The notes beneath the pieces were generated by a model, which saw nothing but the letters and a program-made list of their open reading frames with translations, did no database searches and was not told the origin of the DNA. Made by a program: the position numbers and the translations under genes. Positions 24,435-33,900 of a stretch of 64,000 nucleotides of DNA are shown here, piece after piece. The stretch's first letter is position 1. Every line of letters starts with the position of its first letter. Source of the stretch: Bacterioplanoides pacificum (GTDB lineage Bacteria; Pseudomonadota; Gammaproteobacteria; Pseudomonadales; Oceanobacteraceae); assembly GCF_042648445.1 (NCBI RefSeq), contig NZ_JBHRYB010000010.1, forward strand, positions 12,669 through 76,668, in the 5' to 3' direction.

Positions 24435-25312
24435 TAATTGGCGTCCGACAGATAACGGTTACCTTTAAATTGCCAGGTACGGATGATTTCCAGGCGATCG
24501 GTGGTTTTGCGCATTTCGGCGGTAAACGGAGCAAAGGGCGAGGACTGACGCACGATGCGCATCGCAGCATCATCCAGTACTTTGCGGCCAGACGATTCAA
24601 GTACCCGCAGCTCATAAATAGTGCCGTCCGGATTGATCGCAACCAGCAGCCGCAGCCGGCAGTCGTTAAAGCAGTTTTCCGCCTCTCGCGGGTAATTGCG
24701 GGCACCGTTATCTTCGATCCGCCGCCGCCAGGAGTTTACATAATAGGCGTCGCTGGCTTTCATGGTGGAGGCAGCAGTTAACCGCTGAATCCGTGGTTGT
24801 TTGGCATACAGCTGACGCTGGCTGTCGAGTTTGGCTTCCAGGCTGGCGATTTCCAGGCTGCGCTGCAGCAGGGTTTTTTGTGGGCCATCCGGCAAATCGA
24901 GCGGGTTGGGGGGAATATCGGTTTGTTGCAGCTGGGTTTTCAGCCGGCTTTTGCCGCTGGTAGAAACCAGCCGTTGTTTGCCTTCCGGTTGTTTCGGTGC
25001 CGTGGCCTGTTGCTCCTGCGGGGAAGTTTCGTTGACCTGATTGTCGTGGAAGTTGGCTTCCATATCCGTGGTCAGCATTTTGGCTTCATCCAGTGTGCCG
25101 CTGCCCTGCTGATTTTCCTGGGCGATAAAGTCAGCCTGTTCCGGTGCGCTATCGCTTTTGTAGCTGGCCAGGGTAACTTCCAGGGTTTTTGACAGGCTGG
25201 AGCGATCGCTGGCACTGAAACTGATGCCGAGAATCAACATAGCGTGAATGACCAGTGCCAGAAATAAAGCGAATGACAGACGGTCGGTACTGGTGACAGC
25301 AGCGGCAGACAT
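24434..25312 (-). CDS. TonB-like energy transducer (TonB3 type)
   Basis: A 292-aa protein. One N-terminal membrane segment (FALFLALVIHAMLILGISF) is followed by a Gln/Pro-rich periplasmic spacer. The C-terminal TonB domain is NCFNDCRLRLLVAINPDGTI, then RVLESSGRKVLDDAAMRIV. In P. aeruginosa the gene at this exact position (tonB3, between gshB and algH) is needed for twitching motility and pilus assembly. The context suggests the same role, next to the pil-chp cluster. Two Cys in the TonB domain are unusual for the family. Confidence 0.85.
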   Translation of the reverse strand: MSAAAVTSTDRLSFALFLALVIHAMLILGISFSASDRSSLSKTLEVTLASYKSDSAPEQADFIAQENQQGSGTLDEAKMLTTDMEANFHDNQVNETSPQEQQATAPKQPEGKQRLVSTSGKSRLKTQLQQTDIPPNPLDLPDGPQKTLLQRSLEIASLEAKLDSQRQLYAKQPRIQRLTAASTMKASDAYYVNSWRRRIEDNGARNYPREAENCFNDCRLRLLVAINPDGTIYELRVLESSGRKVLDDAAMRIVRQSSPFAPFTAEMRKTTDRLEIIRTWQFKGNRYLSDAN

Positions 25313-25413
25313 GCGCGTGAATTAACCTCAGAAAATGACGATGCAAAACACCGCAAGTCTGCGCTTATCCGGCAAATTTGTCCACCGGCGGCGTAACGCT
25401 GGTGGACGCTGCG

Positions 25414-26358
25414 TCACAGTTTTTCCAGCAGCTTGTCGATCAGCAGACCGGCAACGTCAATGCCGGAGTCGCGGCTGATTTCGCGCACGCAGGTCGGGCT
25501 GGTGACATTAATCTCGGTGAGCGAGTTGCCGATCACATCCAGGCCAACAAAATACAAGCCTTTTTGTTTCAGGATCGGACCGATCTGTTCGGCAATGGCG
25601 CGGTTTTCATCACTCAGTGGCTGGGTCACACCGGAACCGCCGGCTGCCAGGTTGCCACGGGTTTCACCTTTGGCCGGGATGCGCGCCAGGGTATACGGCA
25701 CGGGTTCGCCATCAATCATCAGGATACGTTTATCGCCGTCGACAATCTCGGGGATAAAACGCTGCGCCATAATCTGTTGCTGGCCATGATTGGTCAGTGT
25801 TTCGATAATCACGGAAACATTCGGGTCATCCGGCTTCAGGCGGAAAATCGACGAGCCGCCCATGCCATCGAGTGGTTTAAAGATGACGTCGCCGTGATCG
25901 GCGTGGAACTGCTTCAGCAGGTTGGCGCTGCGGCTGACCAGGGTTGGGGTCATCAGTTCCGGAAAGGCGGTGGCAAACACCTTTTCGTTGCAGTCCCTCA
26001 GGCTTTGCGGTTTGTTGGCGACCAGCACTCCGGCCTGTTCGGCGCGCTCCAGAATATAGGTGGAATAAATGAACTCGCTGTCGAACGGCGGGTCCTTGCG
26101 CATAATAATGATGTTCAGCTCAGATAACGGTGCCTGGCGGTAGTCTCCCAGCTCAAACCAGTTATCCGGATTCATCTGTACTGAAATTGGCGCCATTCGC
26201 CCCATGGCGATGCCATTCTCTATATAAAGGTCACCCTGTTCCATATACCAGAGTTCACAACCACGCTGCTGAGCCGCATACAGCAGTGCCAGCGAAGTGT
26301 CTTTTTTATAGGTGATATCGGCAATCGGGTCCATGACCACGGCTAATTTGATGCTCAT
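25414..26358 (-). CDS. gshB: Glutathione synthetase
   Basis: A 314-aa ATP-grasp enzyme joining glycine to gamma-glutamylcysteine. Marks are the N-terminal KLAVVMDPIADI, MRKDPPFDSEFIYSTYILE at about 84-102, FKPLDGMGGSSIFRL at about 161-175, and the C-terminal LDVIGNSLTEINVTSPT. The order gshB beside pilG, transcribed apart, is as in pseudomonads. Confidence 0.96.
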   Translation of the reverse strand: MSIKLAVVMDPIADITYKKDTSLALLYAAQQRGCELWYMEQGDLYIENGIAMGRMAPISVQMNPDNWFELGDYRQAPLSELNIIIMRKDPPFDSEFIYSTYILERAEQAGVLVANKPQSLRDCNEKVFATAFPELMTPTLVSRSANLLKQFHADHGDVIFKPLDGMGGSSIFRLKPDDPNVSVIIETLTNHGQQQIMAQRFIPEIVDGDKRILMIDGEPVPYTLARIPAKGETRGNLAAGGSGVTQPLSDENRAIAEQIGPILKQKGLYFVGLDVIGNSLTEINVTSPTCVREISRDSGIDVAGLLIDKLLEKL

Positions 26359-26522
26359 ACAGTCTCCGGCGAAGCAATCAAGCAGAATTGGCTTGGCAGC
26401 AGTGTAACTTATTGACTCTTCATATGGCGCAACAGATTTTCATCGTGCATGGTTCTATATTCGCATCAAGGCCGCTAGCTTGGGGCTGCCAAGTGTGGTA
26501 CAAAAGTGCGCAATGGCGTCTC

Positions 26523-26551
26523 TTGCGGTCGAAAGACAGTCGCTGAATAAA
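26523..26551 (+). promoter_or_regulatory. Candidate sigma-70-like promoter for the pil-chp operon
   Basis: TTGCGG and AATAAA are separated by 17 bp, ending about 30 bp before the pilG start. The match is moderate. An alternative TTGACT lies at 26412 but has no good -10. Confidence 0.3.
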
Positions 26552-26582
26552 ATACAAAGAAATGGATGGTTAAGGCCTCCCT

Positions 26583-26966
26583 ATGGACGATAACTTTCAG
26601 AATGTAAAAGTCATGGTCATCGACGACAGTAAAACCATTCGTCGTACGGCTGAGACTCTGCTAAAAAAAGTCGGCTGCGAAGTCATCACGGCAACAGATG
26701 GTTTTGATGCGCTCGCGAAGATTGCTGACACACATCCGGACATCATTTTTGTCGACATCATGATGCCCCGTCTGGATGGCTACCAGACCTGTGCCCTGAT
26801 TAAAAATAATTCTAAGTTCAAATCGACGCCGGTCATTATGTTGTCCAGTAAAGATGGCTTATTTGATAAGGCGAAAGGACGTATTGTTGGTTCAGATGAA
26901 TATCTGACCAAGCCATTCAGTAAAGAAGAATTGCTTGGCTCGATTCGCCAGTACGTAAAATCCTGA
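26583..26966 (+). CDS. pilG: Twitching motility response regulator PilG (CheY-like)
   Basis: A 127-aa single receiver domain: acidic pair in VIDDSKTIRRT, phospho-Asp in FVDIMMPRLDG at about 56-66, Thr/Ser switch in VIMLSSK, and Lys in LTKPFSKEE. Phosphorylated by ChpA, PilG in Pseudomonas promotes pilus extension and cAMP synthesis. It is first in the operon, and its gene lies 34 bp from pilH. Confidence 0.95.
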   Translation: MDDNFQNVKVMVIDDSKTIRRTAETLLKKVGCEVITATDGFDALAKIADTHPDIIFVDIMMPRLDGYQTCALIKNNSKFKSTPVIMLSSKDGLFDKAKGRIVGSDEYLTKPFSKEELLGSIRQYVKS

Positions 26967-27000
26967 GCCCGCGAAACACAGAATTTGAGAGGAAGTAGGC

Positions 27001-27366
27001 ATGGCCCGCATCTTGGTAGTTGATGATTCACCCACTGAAACCGAAGCGTTTAAGAAAATGCTGGAAGCAAATGGTCACGAAGTGATCAGTGCGGAAAACG
27101 GTGCAGATGGTGTTGCTGTCGCTCGTCAGGAAAAGCCTGATGTAGTGCTGATGGATATTGTGATGCCTGGCCTGAATGGCTTTCAGGCAACCCGCCAGTT
27201 AACCAAAGACCCTGAAACCAAACATATCCCGGTGATCATTGTGACCACCAAAGATCAGGAAACTGATCGTGTCTGGGGTAAGCGTCAGGGTGCCAGTGGT
27301 TATCTGGTTAAGCCGGTGGTTGAAGCCACTCTGCTGTCTGAAATCAGCTCGGTAATGGCAGGCTGA
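27001..27366 (+). CDS. pilH: Twitching motility response regulator PilH (CheY-like)
   Basis: A 121-aa single receiver domain with VVDDSPTETEAF, phospho-acceptor LMDIVMPGLNG at about 51-61 and YLVKPV at about 100. In Pseudomonas PilH opposes PilG in controlling pilus retraction or acts as a phosphate sink. It ends 1 bp before the pilI start, so translation is coupled. Confidence 0.95.
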   Translation: MARILVVDDSPTETEAFKKMLEANGHEVISAENGADGVAVARQEKPDVVLMDIVMPGLNGFQATRQLTKDPETKHIPVIIVTTKDQETDRVWGKRQGASGYLVKPVVEATLLSEISSVMAG

Positions 27367-27367
27367 T

Positions 27368-27892
27368 ATGCATCCGTTTGCTCAGCTGCTTGATATCGCC
27401 GAACGCAGCCGCGCCAACGCCTCCGCTCTGCCGCAACAGGTTGAGCTGGTAGCGTATTGGCGCGGTGTTGGTTTTATGCTGGCAGGCCAGCATTTTGCCG
27501 CCGATATGGCCGAAGTGGCTGAAATTCTGCAGCCGCCGCGCCTCACAAAGGTGCCGGGGGTGCGCAGTTGGGTGCTGGGTGTGGCCAATGTGCGTGGCCG
27601 CCTGGTACCGATTATGGATCTCGCCGGTCTGCTCGGTTTGCCTTCCAAGGCTAACTGGCGCAGTCGCCGGGTACTGGTGGTTGAACACGGTGACCATATG
27701 ATGGGGTTACTGGTGGATGCGGTGCTGGGTATGCAGCAATTCGCGGAAGATCGTCAGGTAGAAGCGCCGGATGCCGAAGCGGCAACGGCGAAGTTTGTCA
27801 CCCGCGCCTATGAGCGTGATGGTAAGGTCTGGCCGGTGTTTCAGCTGCTGGATCTGGTGCAGGCGCCGGAATTTTTACAGATAGCGGTGTAA
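27368..27892 (+). CDS. pilI: CheW-like adaptor PilI
   Basis: A 174-aa CheW-domain protein that couples the PilJ receptor to the ChpA kinase: GFMLAGQHFAADMAEVAEIL at about 35-54, the VRSWVLGVANVRGRLVPIMD block at about 65-84, and VDAVLGMQQF. The length and position are as in pilI operons. Confidence 0.94.
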   Translation: MHPFAQLLDIAERSRANASALPQQVELVAYWRGVGFMLAGQHFAADMAEVAEILQPPRLTKVPGVRSWVLGVANVRGRLVPIMDLAGLLGLPSKANWRSRRVLVVEHGDHMMGLLVDAVLGMQQFAEDRQVEAPDAEAATAKFVTRAYERDGKVWPVFQLLDLVQAPEFLQIAV

Positions 27893-27966
27893 CGAATCAC
27901 CCCTGCTGTGCAGTTTTATCAGTTGCGTTGAGTTCAGCGGTTCTCCGCCCGGCGTGACTACGACAA

Positions 27967-27972
27967 TATAAT
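27967..27972 (+). promoter_or_regulatory. Isolated TATAAT upstream of pilJ
   Basis: A perfect -10 hexamer lies 46 bp before the pilJ start, in the 125-bp pilI-pilJ gap. No convincing -35 is seen. It could be an internal promoter giving separate pilJ expression. Confidence 0.25.
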
Positions 27973-28017
27973 TAGCCGCAAGGCGAAACTTGAAAGAGTG
28001 AGTGTGGAGAGGAACGC

Positions 28018-30072
28018 ATGAGCGAAAACACGGGAAGCGTCTTATCGACGGTCTTCAGAAACCGCATTAACGGTATTCTGGCCGGCCTGTTGTTCTTATT
28101 CCTGGGTATCTTTATTGCCATTACGGTGTATGTGAATGCCCTGGCAAACCGGGATGACCAATATATTAAACACGCTGGTGAGCTGCGGGTTCTGTCCCAG
28201 GAGCTGGCGAAAAACGCGGTGGAAGCGGCCGGTGGTAAAGAGGAAGCTTTCCGCGAGCTTCGTGTTGCCCGTGACAACTTCGATCAGCGTTGGGGCTACC
28301 TGACCAAAGGTAACCCTGATACCGGTCTGCAGCCGGCCGAAATTGCTCAGATGACCGATGTACAGGGTATCTGGGATTCGGTGAAAGGTAATGCTGACCA
28401 GATTGTCCGCGCTCAGGACATCATTCTTTCCCTTCACGAAGTAGCCGCCACACTTGCAGAAACGATTCCTCAGCTGCAGGTGGAATACGATGAGATTGTA
28501 GAGATCCTGCTGGATAACGGCGCCCCGGCCGACCAGGTAGCGGTTGCTCAGCGTCAGTCCTGGCTGGCGGAACGTATTGTACGCTCGGTGAACAAGGTAC
28601 TGGCCGGTGGTGAAGATGCGGTAATGGCCGCCGATGCTTTCGGTCGGGATGCCTCGTTGTTTGGCCGCGTATTGAACGGCATGATTCAGGGCAATGTCGC
28701 CATGAACATTTCCCAGGTAACCGACGAAGAAGCTATTTACGCTCTGGCTGAGGTAGCCGAGCTGTTCGAATTCGTATCCGGATCGGTGGATGAGATTCTG
28801 GAAACATCGCCTGAACTGTTCCAGGTTCGGGAAGCATCCGACAACATCTTTGCCGACTCCCGCACCTTGCTGGATCAGGCTTCTCAGCTGACCATTACCA
28901 TTCAGAACGATACCGGCCAGCGTGCCCTGTTACAGATTGTTGGTTATATCTCCGCGCTGCTGGCGATTGTGATGATGGTGGCCTTTGGTGTGGTTTCCTA
29001 TCGTGAAACCCGTCGCGACCTGGATGAAACGGCGAACAAAAACGAACAGAACCAGATGGCGATTCTGCGTCTGCTGGATGAAATTGCCGACCTTGCAGAC
29101 GGTGACTTAACCGCCTCCGCAACGGTAACCGAAGACTTCACCGGTGCGATTGCTGACTCCATCAACTACGCCATCGACCAGATGCGCTCACTGGTATCGG
29201 CGATTAACGAAACAGCCGTACAGGTATCGTCCGCTGCTCAGGAAACCCAGGCGACAGCGATGCACCTGGCGGAAGCATCTGAGCACCAGGCGCAGGAAAT
29301 TGCCGGAGCCTCAGCCGCAATTAACGAAATGGCGGTGTCGATTGACCAGGTATCTGCCAACGCATCTGAATCATCCGCGGTTGCGGAGCGGTCGGTTGCG
29401 ATCGCCAATAAAGGTGCCGAGGTGGTACAGGCAACGATTAACGGTATGGATAACATCCGTGAGCAGATTCAGGAAACCTCCAAACGGATTAAACGTCTGG
29501 GTGAGTCCTCTCAGGAGATTGGTGACATCATCTCCCTGATTACCGATATTGCTGACCAAACCAACATTCTGTCGCTGAACGCCGCGATTCAGGCATCGAT
29601 GGCGGGTGACGCCGGTCGGGGCTTCGCGGTGGTTGCGGATGAGGTACAGCGTCTGGCAGAACGGTCAGCCGCTGCAACCAAACAGATTGAAGCACTGGTT
29701 AAAACGATTCAGAACGATACCAACGAAGCGGTAATCTCGATGGAAACCACCACTTCCGAGGTGGTGCGTGGTGCTCGTCTGGCGCAGGACGCCGGTGTGG
29801 CACTGGAAGAAATTGAAAACGTATCGAAAAACCTGGCTGACCTGATTCAGAACATTTCCAACGCGGCTCGTCAGCAGGCATCGTCTGCCGGTCATATTTC
29901 CAACACGATGAACGTGATTCAGGAAATTACCTCGCAAACGTCGGCGGGTACTACCGCAACGGCGAAGTCGATTGGTAACCTGGCGGAAATGGCCAATAAA
30001 CTACGGGAGTCGGTTGCCGGCTTTAAACTGCCTGAAAGTGAAGCGGAGCTGGATCAACAGCAAGTGCTGTAA
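28018..30072 (+). CDS. pilJ: Type IV pilus methyl-accepting chemotaxis protein PilJ
   Basis: A 684-aa inner-membrane receptor. TM1 is at about 23-43; the periplasmic region carries two PilJ-type sensor repeats (LRVLSQELAKNAVEA; VRSVNKVLAGG); TM2 is at about 305-325. A HAMP-like linker and the long cytoplasmic signalling helices follow. The hairpin tip reads NAAIQASMAGDAGRGFAVVA at about 520-539, the PilJ variant of the usual MCP tip, where it contacts PilI and ChpA. A strong GGAGAGGAA ribosome site is present. Its proposed cue in Pseudomonas is pilin and surface contact. Confidence 0.96.
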   Translation: MSENTGSVLSTVFRNRINGILAGLLFLFLGIFIAITVYVNALANRDDQYIKHAGELRVLSQELAKNAVEAAGGKEEAFRELRVARDNFDQRWGYLTKGNPDTGLQPAEIAQMTDVQGIWDSVKGNADQIVRAQDIILSLHEVAATLAETIPQLQVEYDEIVEILLDNGAPADQVAVAQRQSWLAERIVRSVNKVLAGGEDAVMAADAFGRDASLFGRVLNGMIQGNVAMNISQVTDEEAIYALAEVAELFEFVSGSVDEILETSPELFQVREASDNIFADSRTLLDQASQLTITIQNDTGQRALLQIVGYISALLAIVMMVAFGVVSYRETRRDLDETANKNEQNQMAILRLLDEIADLADGDLTASATVTEDFTGAIADSINYAIDQMRSLVSAINETAVQVSSAAQETQATAMHLAEASEHQAQEIAGASAAINEMAVSIDQVSANASESSAVAERSVAIANKGAEVVQATINGMDNIREQIQETSKRIKRLGESSQEIGDIISLITDIADQTNILSLNAAIQASMAGDAGRGFAVVADEVQRLAERSAAATKQIEALVKTIQNDTNEAVISMETTTSEVVRGARLAQDAGVALEEIENVSKNLADLIQNISNAARQQASSAGHISNTMNVIQEITSQTSAGTTATAKSIGNLAEMANKLRESVAGFKLPESEAELDQQQVL

Positions 30073-30086
30073 GCTCCTGAATTTTC

Positions 30087-30974
30087 ATGTCTCATCATTT
30101 ACGAACCGGGTTAACTTCGGTACCTGAGCTGGACGATGTCCAGTTCGGGCGCTGGCAGAATTTGCTGGAAGAGCGCACGGGCATGTGTTTGCCACTGCAA
30201 CGGCGTTCTTTTCTGCAAACCAGTCTGGGCCTGCGTATGCAGGAGATTGGCTGTCAGAATTACCAGGAGTATTACGACAGGGTCACCGACGGACCGTCGG
30301 GAGCCATTGAATGGAATACCCTGGTGGACCGTCTGACGGTTCAGGAAACCCGCTTTTTTCGTGATCCGGATGCCTACGCCTTTGTTGATCAGTTTGTTCA
30401 GCAACAGGCTGCCGAGATGGGACCTGACGACACGCTGGAATGCTGGAGTGTTGGTTGTTCTTCCGGAGAAGAAGCTTACAGCCTGGCAATGGTCGCTGAC
30501 CGTTACCTGACACCACAGAGCAAACGTTTTGCGATCACCGGAACTGATATTTCCACCATCGTATTGCGTAAGGCCCGGGCTGGCCGTTTTCAGCCCCGGG
30601 CTCTGGACTGGGTGCCACAGGATTATCTGGCCCGGGCTTTCAAAAACAGCGGTATTAACGAAATTGAGATCAGCGATCATTTACGAAAACGTTGTTGCTT
30701 CAGTCAGGTGAATATCCTGAATCTGAACGCGTTTCCGCTGGATTCTCAGCACATTATTTATTGTCAGAATGTTCTCATCTATTTTCGCCGCTGGCGTCGT
30801 CGGGAAATTCTGAATGTATTGGCCGAACGTCTGGCTCCGGGTGGCATTTTAGTCATCGGGCTGGGAGAGATGGTGGATTTCAGCCATCCGTTGCTGGAGC
30901 CGGTGCGCAGCAGTCAGGTATCTGCATTCGTGCGTAAGAAAACGAATTCGACAGGGGAGACCGCAAGGCGATGA
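30087..30974 (+). CDS. pilK: CheR-type protein-glutamate methyltransferase PilK
   Basis: A 295-aa SAM-dependent methyltransferase predicted to methylate PilJ. The N-terminal CheR helical domain is at about 10-75. The SAM-binding ECWSVGCSSGEEAYSLAM is at about 114-131, and the acidic GTDIST and late YCQNVLIYF also fit CheR. The stop overlaps the chpA start (ATGA). Confidence 0.94.
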   Translation: MSHHLRTGLTSVPELDDVQFGRWQNLLEERTGMCLPLQRRSFLQTSLGLRMQEIGCQNYQEYYDRVTDGPSGAIEWNTLVDRLTVQETRFFRDPDAYAFVDQFVQQQAAEMGPDDTLECWSVGCSSGEEAYSLAMVADRYLTPQSKRFAITGTDISTIVLRKARAGRFQPRALDWVPQDYLARAFKNSGINEIEISDHLRKRCCFSQVNILNLNAFPLDSQHIIYCQNVLIYFRRWRRREILNVLAERLAPGGILVIGLGEMVDFSHPLLEPVRSSQVSAFVRKKTNSTGETARR

Positions 30975-33900
30975 GCCAGGACTACATCGCCCTGGAATGG
31001 GTAAAAGGGGAAGTTGAAGAAACGCTGCAGCAGGCCCAGCAAGCGCTGGAAGCCTATGTAGAAAACCCCGGGGATAAAAGCCGACTCAAATTCTGTCTGA
31101 GCTACCTGCATCAGATCCAGGGCACTCTGCAAATGGTGGAGTTTTACGGCGCGGCACTGCTGGCGGAAGAAATGGAGGCGGTGGCGTTAGCCATGGCCGA
31201 AGGCCGCAGTGAAGATATGCGTGCACTTGAGGTGCTGATGCAGGCTATTTTGCAGCTGCCGCATTATCTGCAACACGTTAAAGTGGGTCGTCGTGACCTG
31301 CCGGTGGTGTTGTTACCGATCCTGAACGAATTGCGCGAAGTGCGTGGTGAAAGTGTGTTGCCGGAAGCGGCGTTGTTTTCACCTGTGATTCGTCATAATC
31401 CGCTGTTAACGGCGAAGCAAGCCGCCTTGTACGATGGCGCTGACTTCCGCCAGTGGGCGAAAAAAGTTCGCCAGATGTTACAGACGGCAATGTTGCAGTT
31501 ATTGCAAAACAAGCAGCCGGACGTCGCTAAGCAGTATCTGGCAAAAGTGTTTGCCCGCCTGCATAAAGCGTTACACAGCACGCCACAGGGCAAAATCTGG
31601 TTGCCGGCACTGGCCTTTACCGAATGGCTGCAAAAACAACAGCAGTTGCCGGAAAACAGTAAACAGTTGCTTGGCCAGCTGGAAAAACTGGTTCGTGATG
31701 CGGCAGAGCAAGGCGCGGCGGCAATTAACCAGGCTCCGGATGATGAGCTGATCCGTACATTGTTAATGTTTGTCGCTCAGTCGGATATCAGTGGCGAAGC
31801 CATTCGCGAAGTCCGGGCCGAATTTTCGCTCAATAATGCACTGGTCAGCGAAGCGGATATTGAGCAGCAGCGTAAAGAACTGGCCGGTCCTGATAAAGAA
31901 ACGGTAGACCAGGTATTGCATGCCCTGGTTGAGGAAATTGCTGCCGTTAAAGACCGGCTGGACCTGTTGGTACGGGGCAAAGAGAACCGCACCAGCGCAC
32001 TGCAGGATGTGTCACCGGCGTTAAAACAGATCAGCGATACCATGGCCGTGTTAGGCCTGGGCATGCCGCGCAAAGTACTGCAGGAGCAGCAGGGCGAAGT
32101 GGCGCGTCTGATTGCCGAAGGACGTGAAGCGGAAGATCATCACCTGATGGATATTGCCGGTGCGTTGCTGTACGTCGAAGCGACGCTGACGGGAATGAAG
32201 CATGAAGGTGACCTGCATGCCAAAGTTAGTGAGAGCTCACTGACCGATGCCCAGAAGGCGGTGTTGCGTGAAGCGCGCAATGTGCTGGAGCAGGTTAAAG
32301 ATGCGATTGTGGAATACATCGCCAAGCAGTGGTCGGCGGCCGAACTGGCTGAGGTACCTGCGCTGTTGCACAGCATTGAAGGTTCTCTGAGCATGATTCC
32401 GCTGCCACGGGTGGCGGATATTCTGTCGCAGGCCGCCGCTTTTGTTCAGCATCAGTTGATCAGTGAAGAGTTAAAGCCACAGTGGTCCGTGCTCGATACG
32501 CTGGCGGATGTGTTAACCGGTGTTGAATATTTCATCGAGCGTTACAGTGAAAAGCCGGGCAATGCCGGTGATGATCTGTTACTGCGCGCGGAAGAGTCAC
32601 TGGCAGAACTGCCGGCGACTGAATCTCTGGACGATGTGATTGAAGATATTGATCTGACTGCCGGAGATGACGTGGCGGAAGTTGAACTGACGGCGGAGTC
32701 CGACAGTGAAACAGTGGATCACAGCGCAATTGCTGACGTTCAGGATGCTGACGCTCAGGCTGATGCGGATAACGCTGACATCATTGAACTGGATGATTCC
32801 GATGCCGCTGCGATCAGTGCCAGTGTTGCCGATATTGAATTGCAGGCGGCGGGAGTCACTGACGCAGAGCCTTCTGCGGCTGATAGTCAGGCCACAAGCG
32901 ATGACGTTGAGGTTACGGATGTCGCGGAAGTGGCGGAAGTGGCGGAAGCGCCTGAAGTTGCTGATGAGCCTGAGATTGCAGCAGCCCCCGAGGTGGACGC
33001 AGAGGACGATGATGATCTGATCGATGATGAAATCATCGAAATTTTCCTCGAAGAAGCGGAAGAAGTAACCGAAACGCTGGACGAGTTCTGGCCGAAGTTT
33101 AAGTCTGATCGTAATGATCAGGATGCGTTAACCACTGTGCGGCGTGCGTTCCACACCCTTAAGGGCAGTGGTCGTATGGTGCAGGCAGCGGTTATCGGTG
33201 AGTTGGCCTGGTCGGTTGAAAATATGTTCAACCGGGTGCTGGATGAAACCATCAGCATCAGCGATAACCTGGTGGCGCTGGTTGATCATGTGATCGCTTC
33301 TCTGCCGGAGCTGATCGATGACTTCCGTTGCCGCCGTGCCGCGGCGATTGATACTCAGCCATTGATGGATTATGCCACAGCGCTGGCTGCAAATGAGGTG
33401 GTTGAGCCATTCGCCCAGCTGACTGAAGCAACACCAGCGGCTGAGCCGCAGGCTGAAAGCGAAGTGCTTGAGGAAGAAGATGAAGATGCAGCTTTGCTTG
33501 AAGTCTTTGTTGCTGAAGCCAATGCCCACCTGGTATCGGTGGAAGAGTTTATTCAGCAAAGCCGCGATGAGGAATTCCTGAATCCGCTCAGCGATCAGCT
33601 GCAGCGGGCGCTGCATACGTTAAAAGGCAGCGCACATATGGCGGGCATTGCAGCCATCGCTGAAGTGGCTGCACCGCTGGAAAGAATGATCAAAGAGCTG
33701 CGTGCTTATCAGGTCAAAAATGCGCCGGGTATCGTCAATCTGGTGGAAGAAGCTGATGCCCTGATCCGCGAAGGTCTGGCTAATGATTCCCTGATGGCGC
33801 TGGAAAAAATTAACGGTGCCGATGAATTTGTTGAGCGTTTGCTGCAGCTTGAGCAGCTACTACTGGAGCCACTACTACAGGCGCAGCAGGACGGTAATTC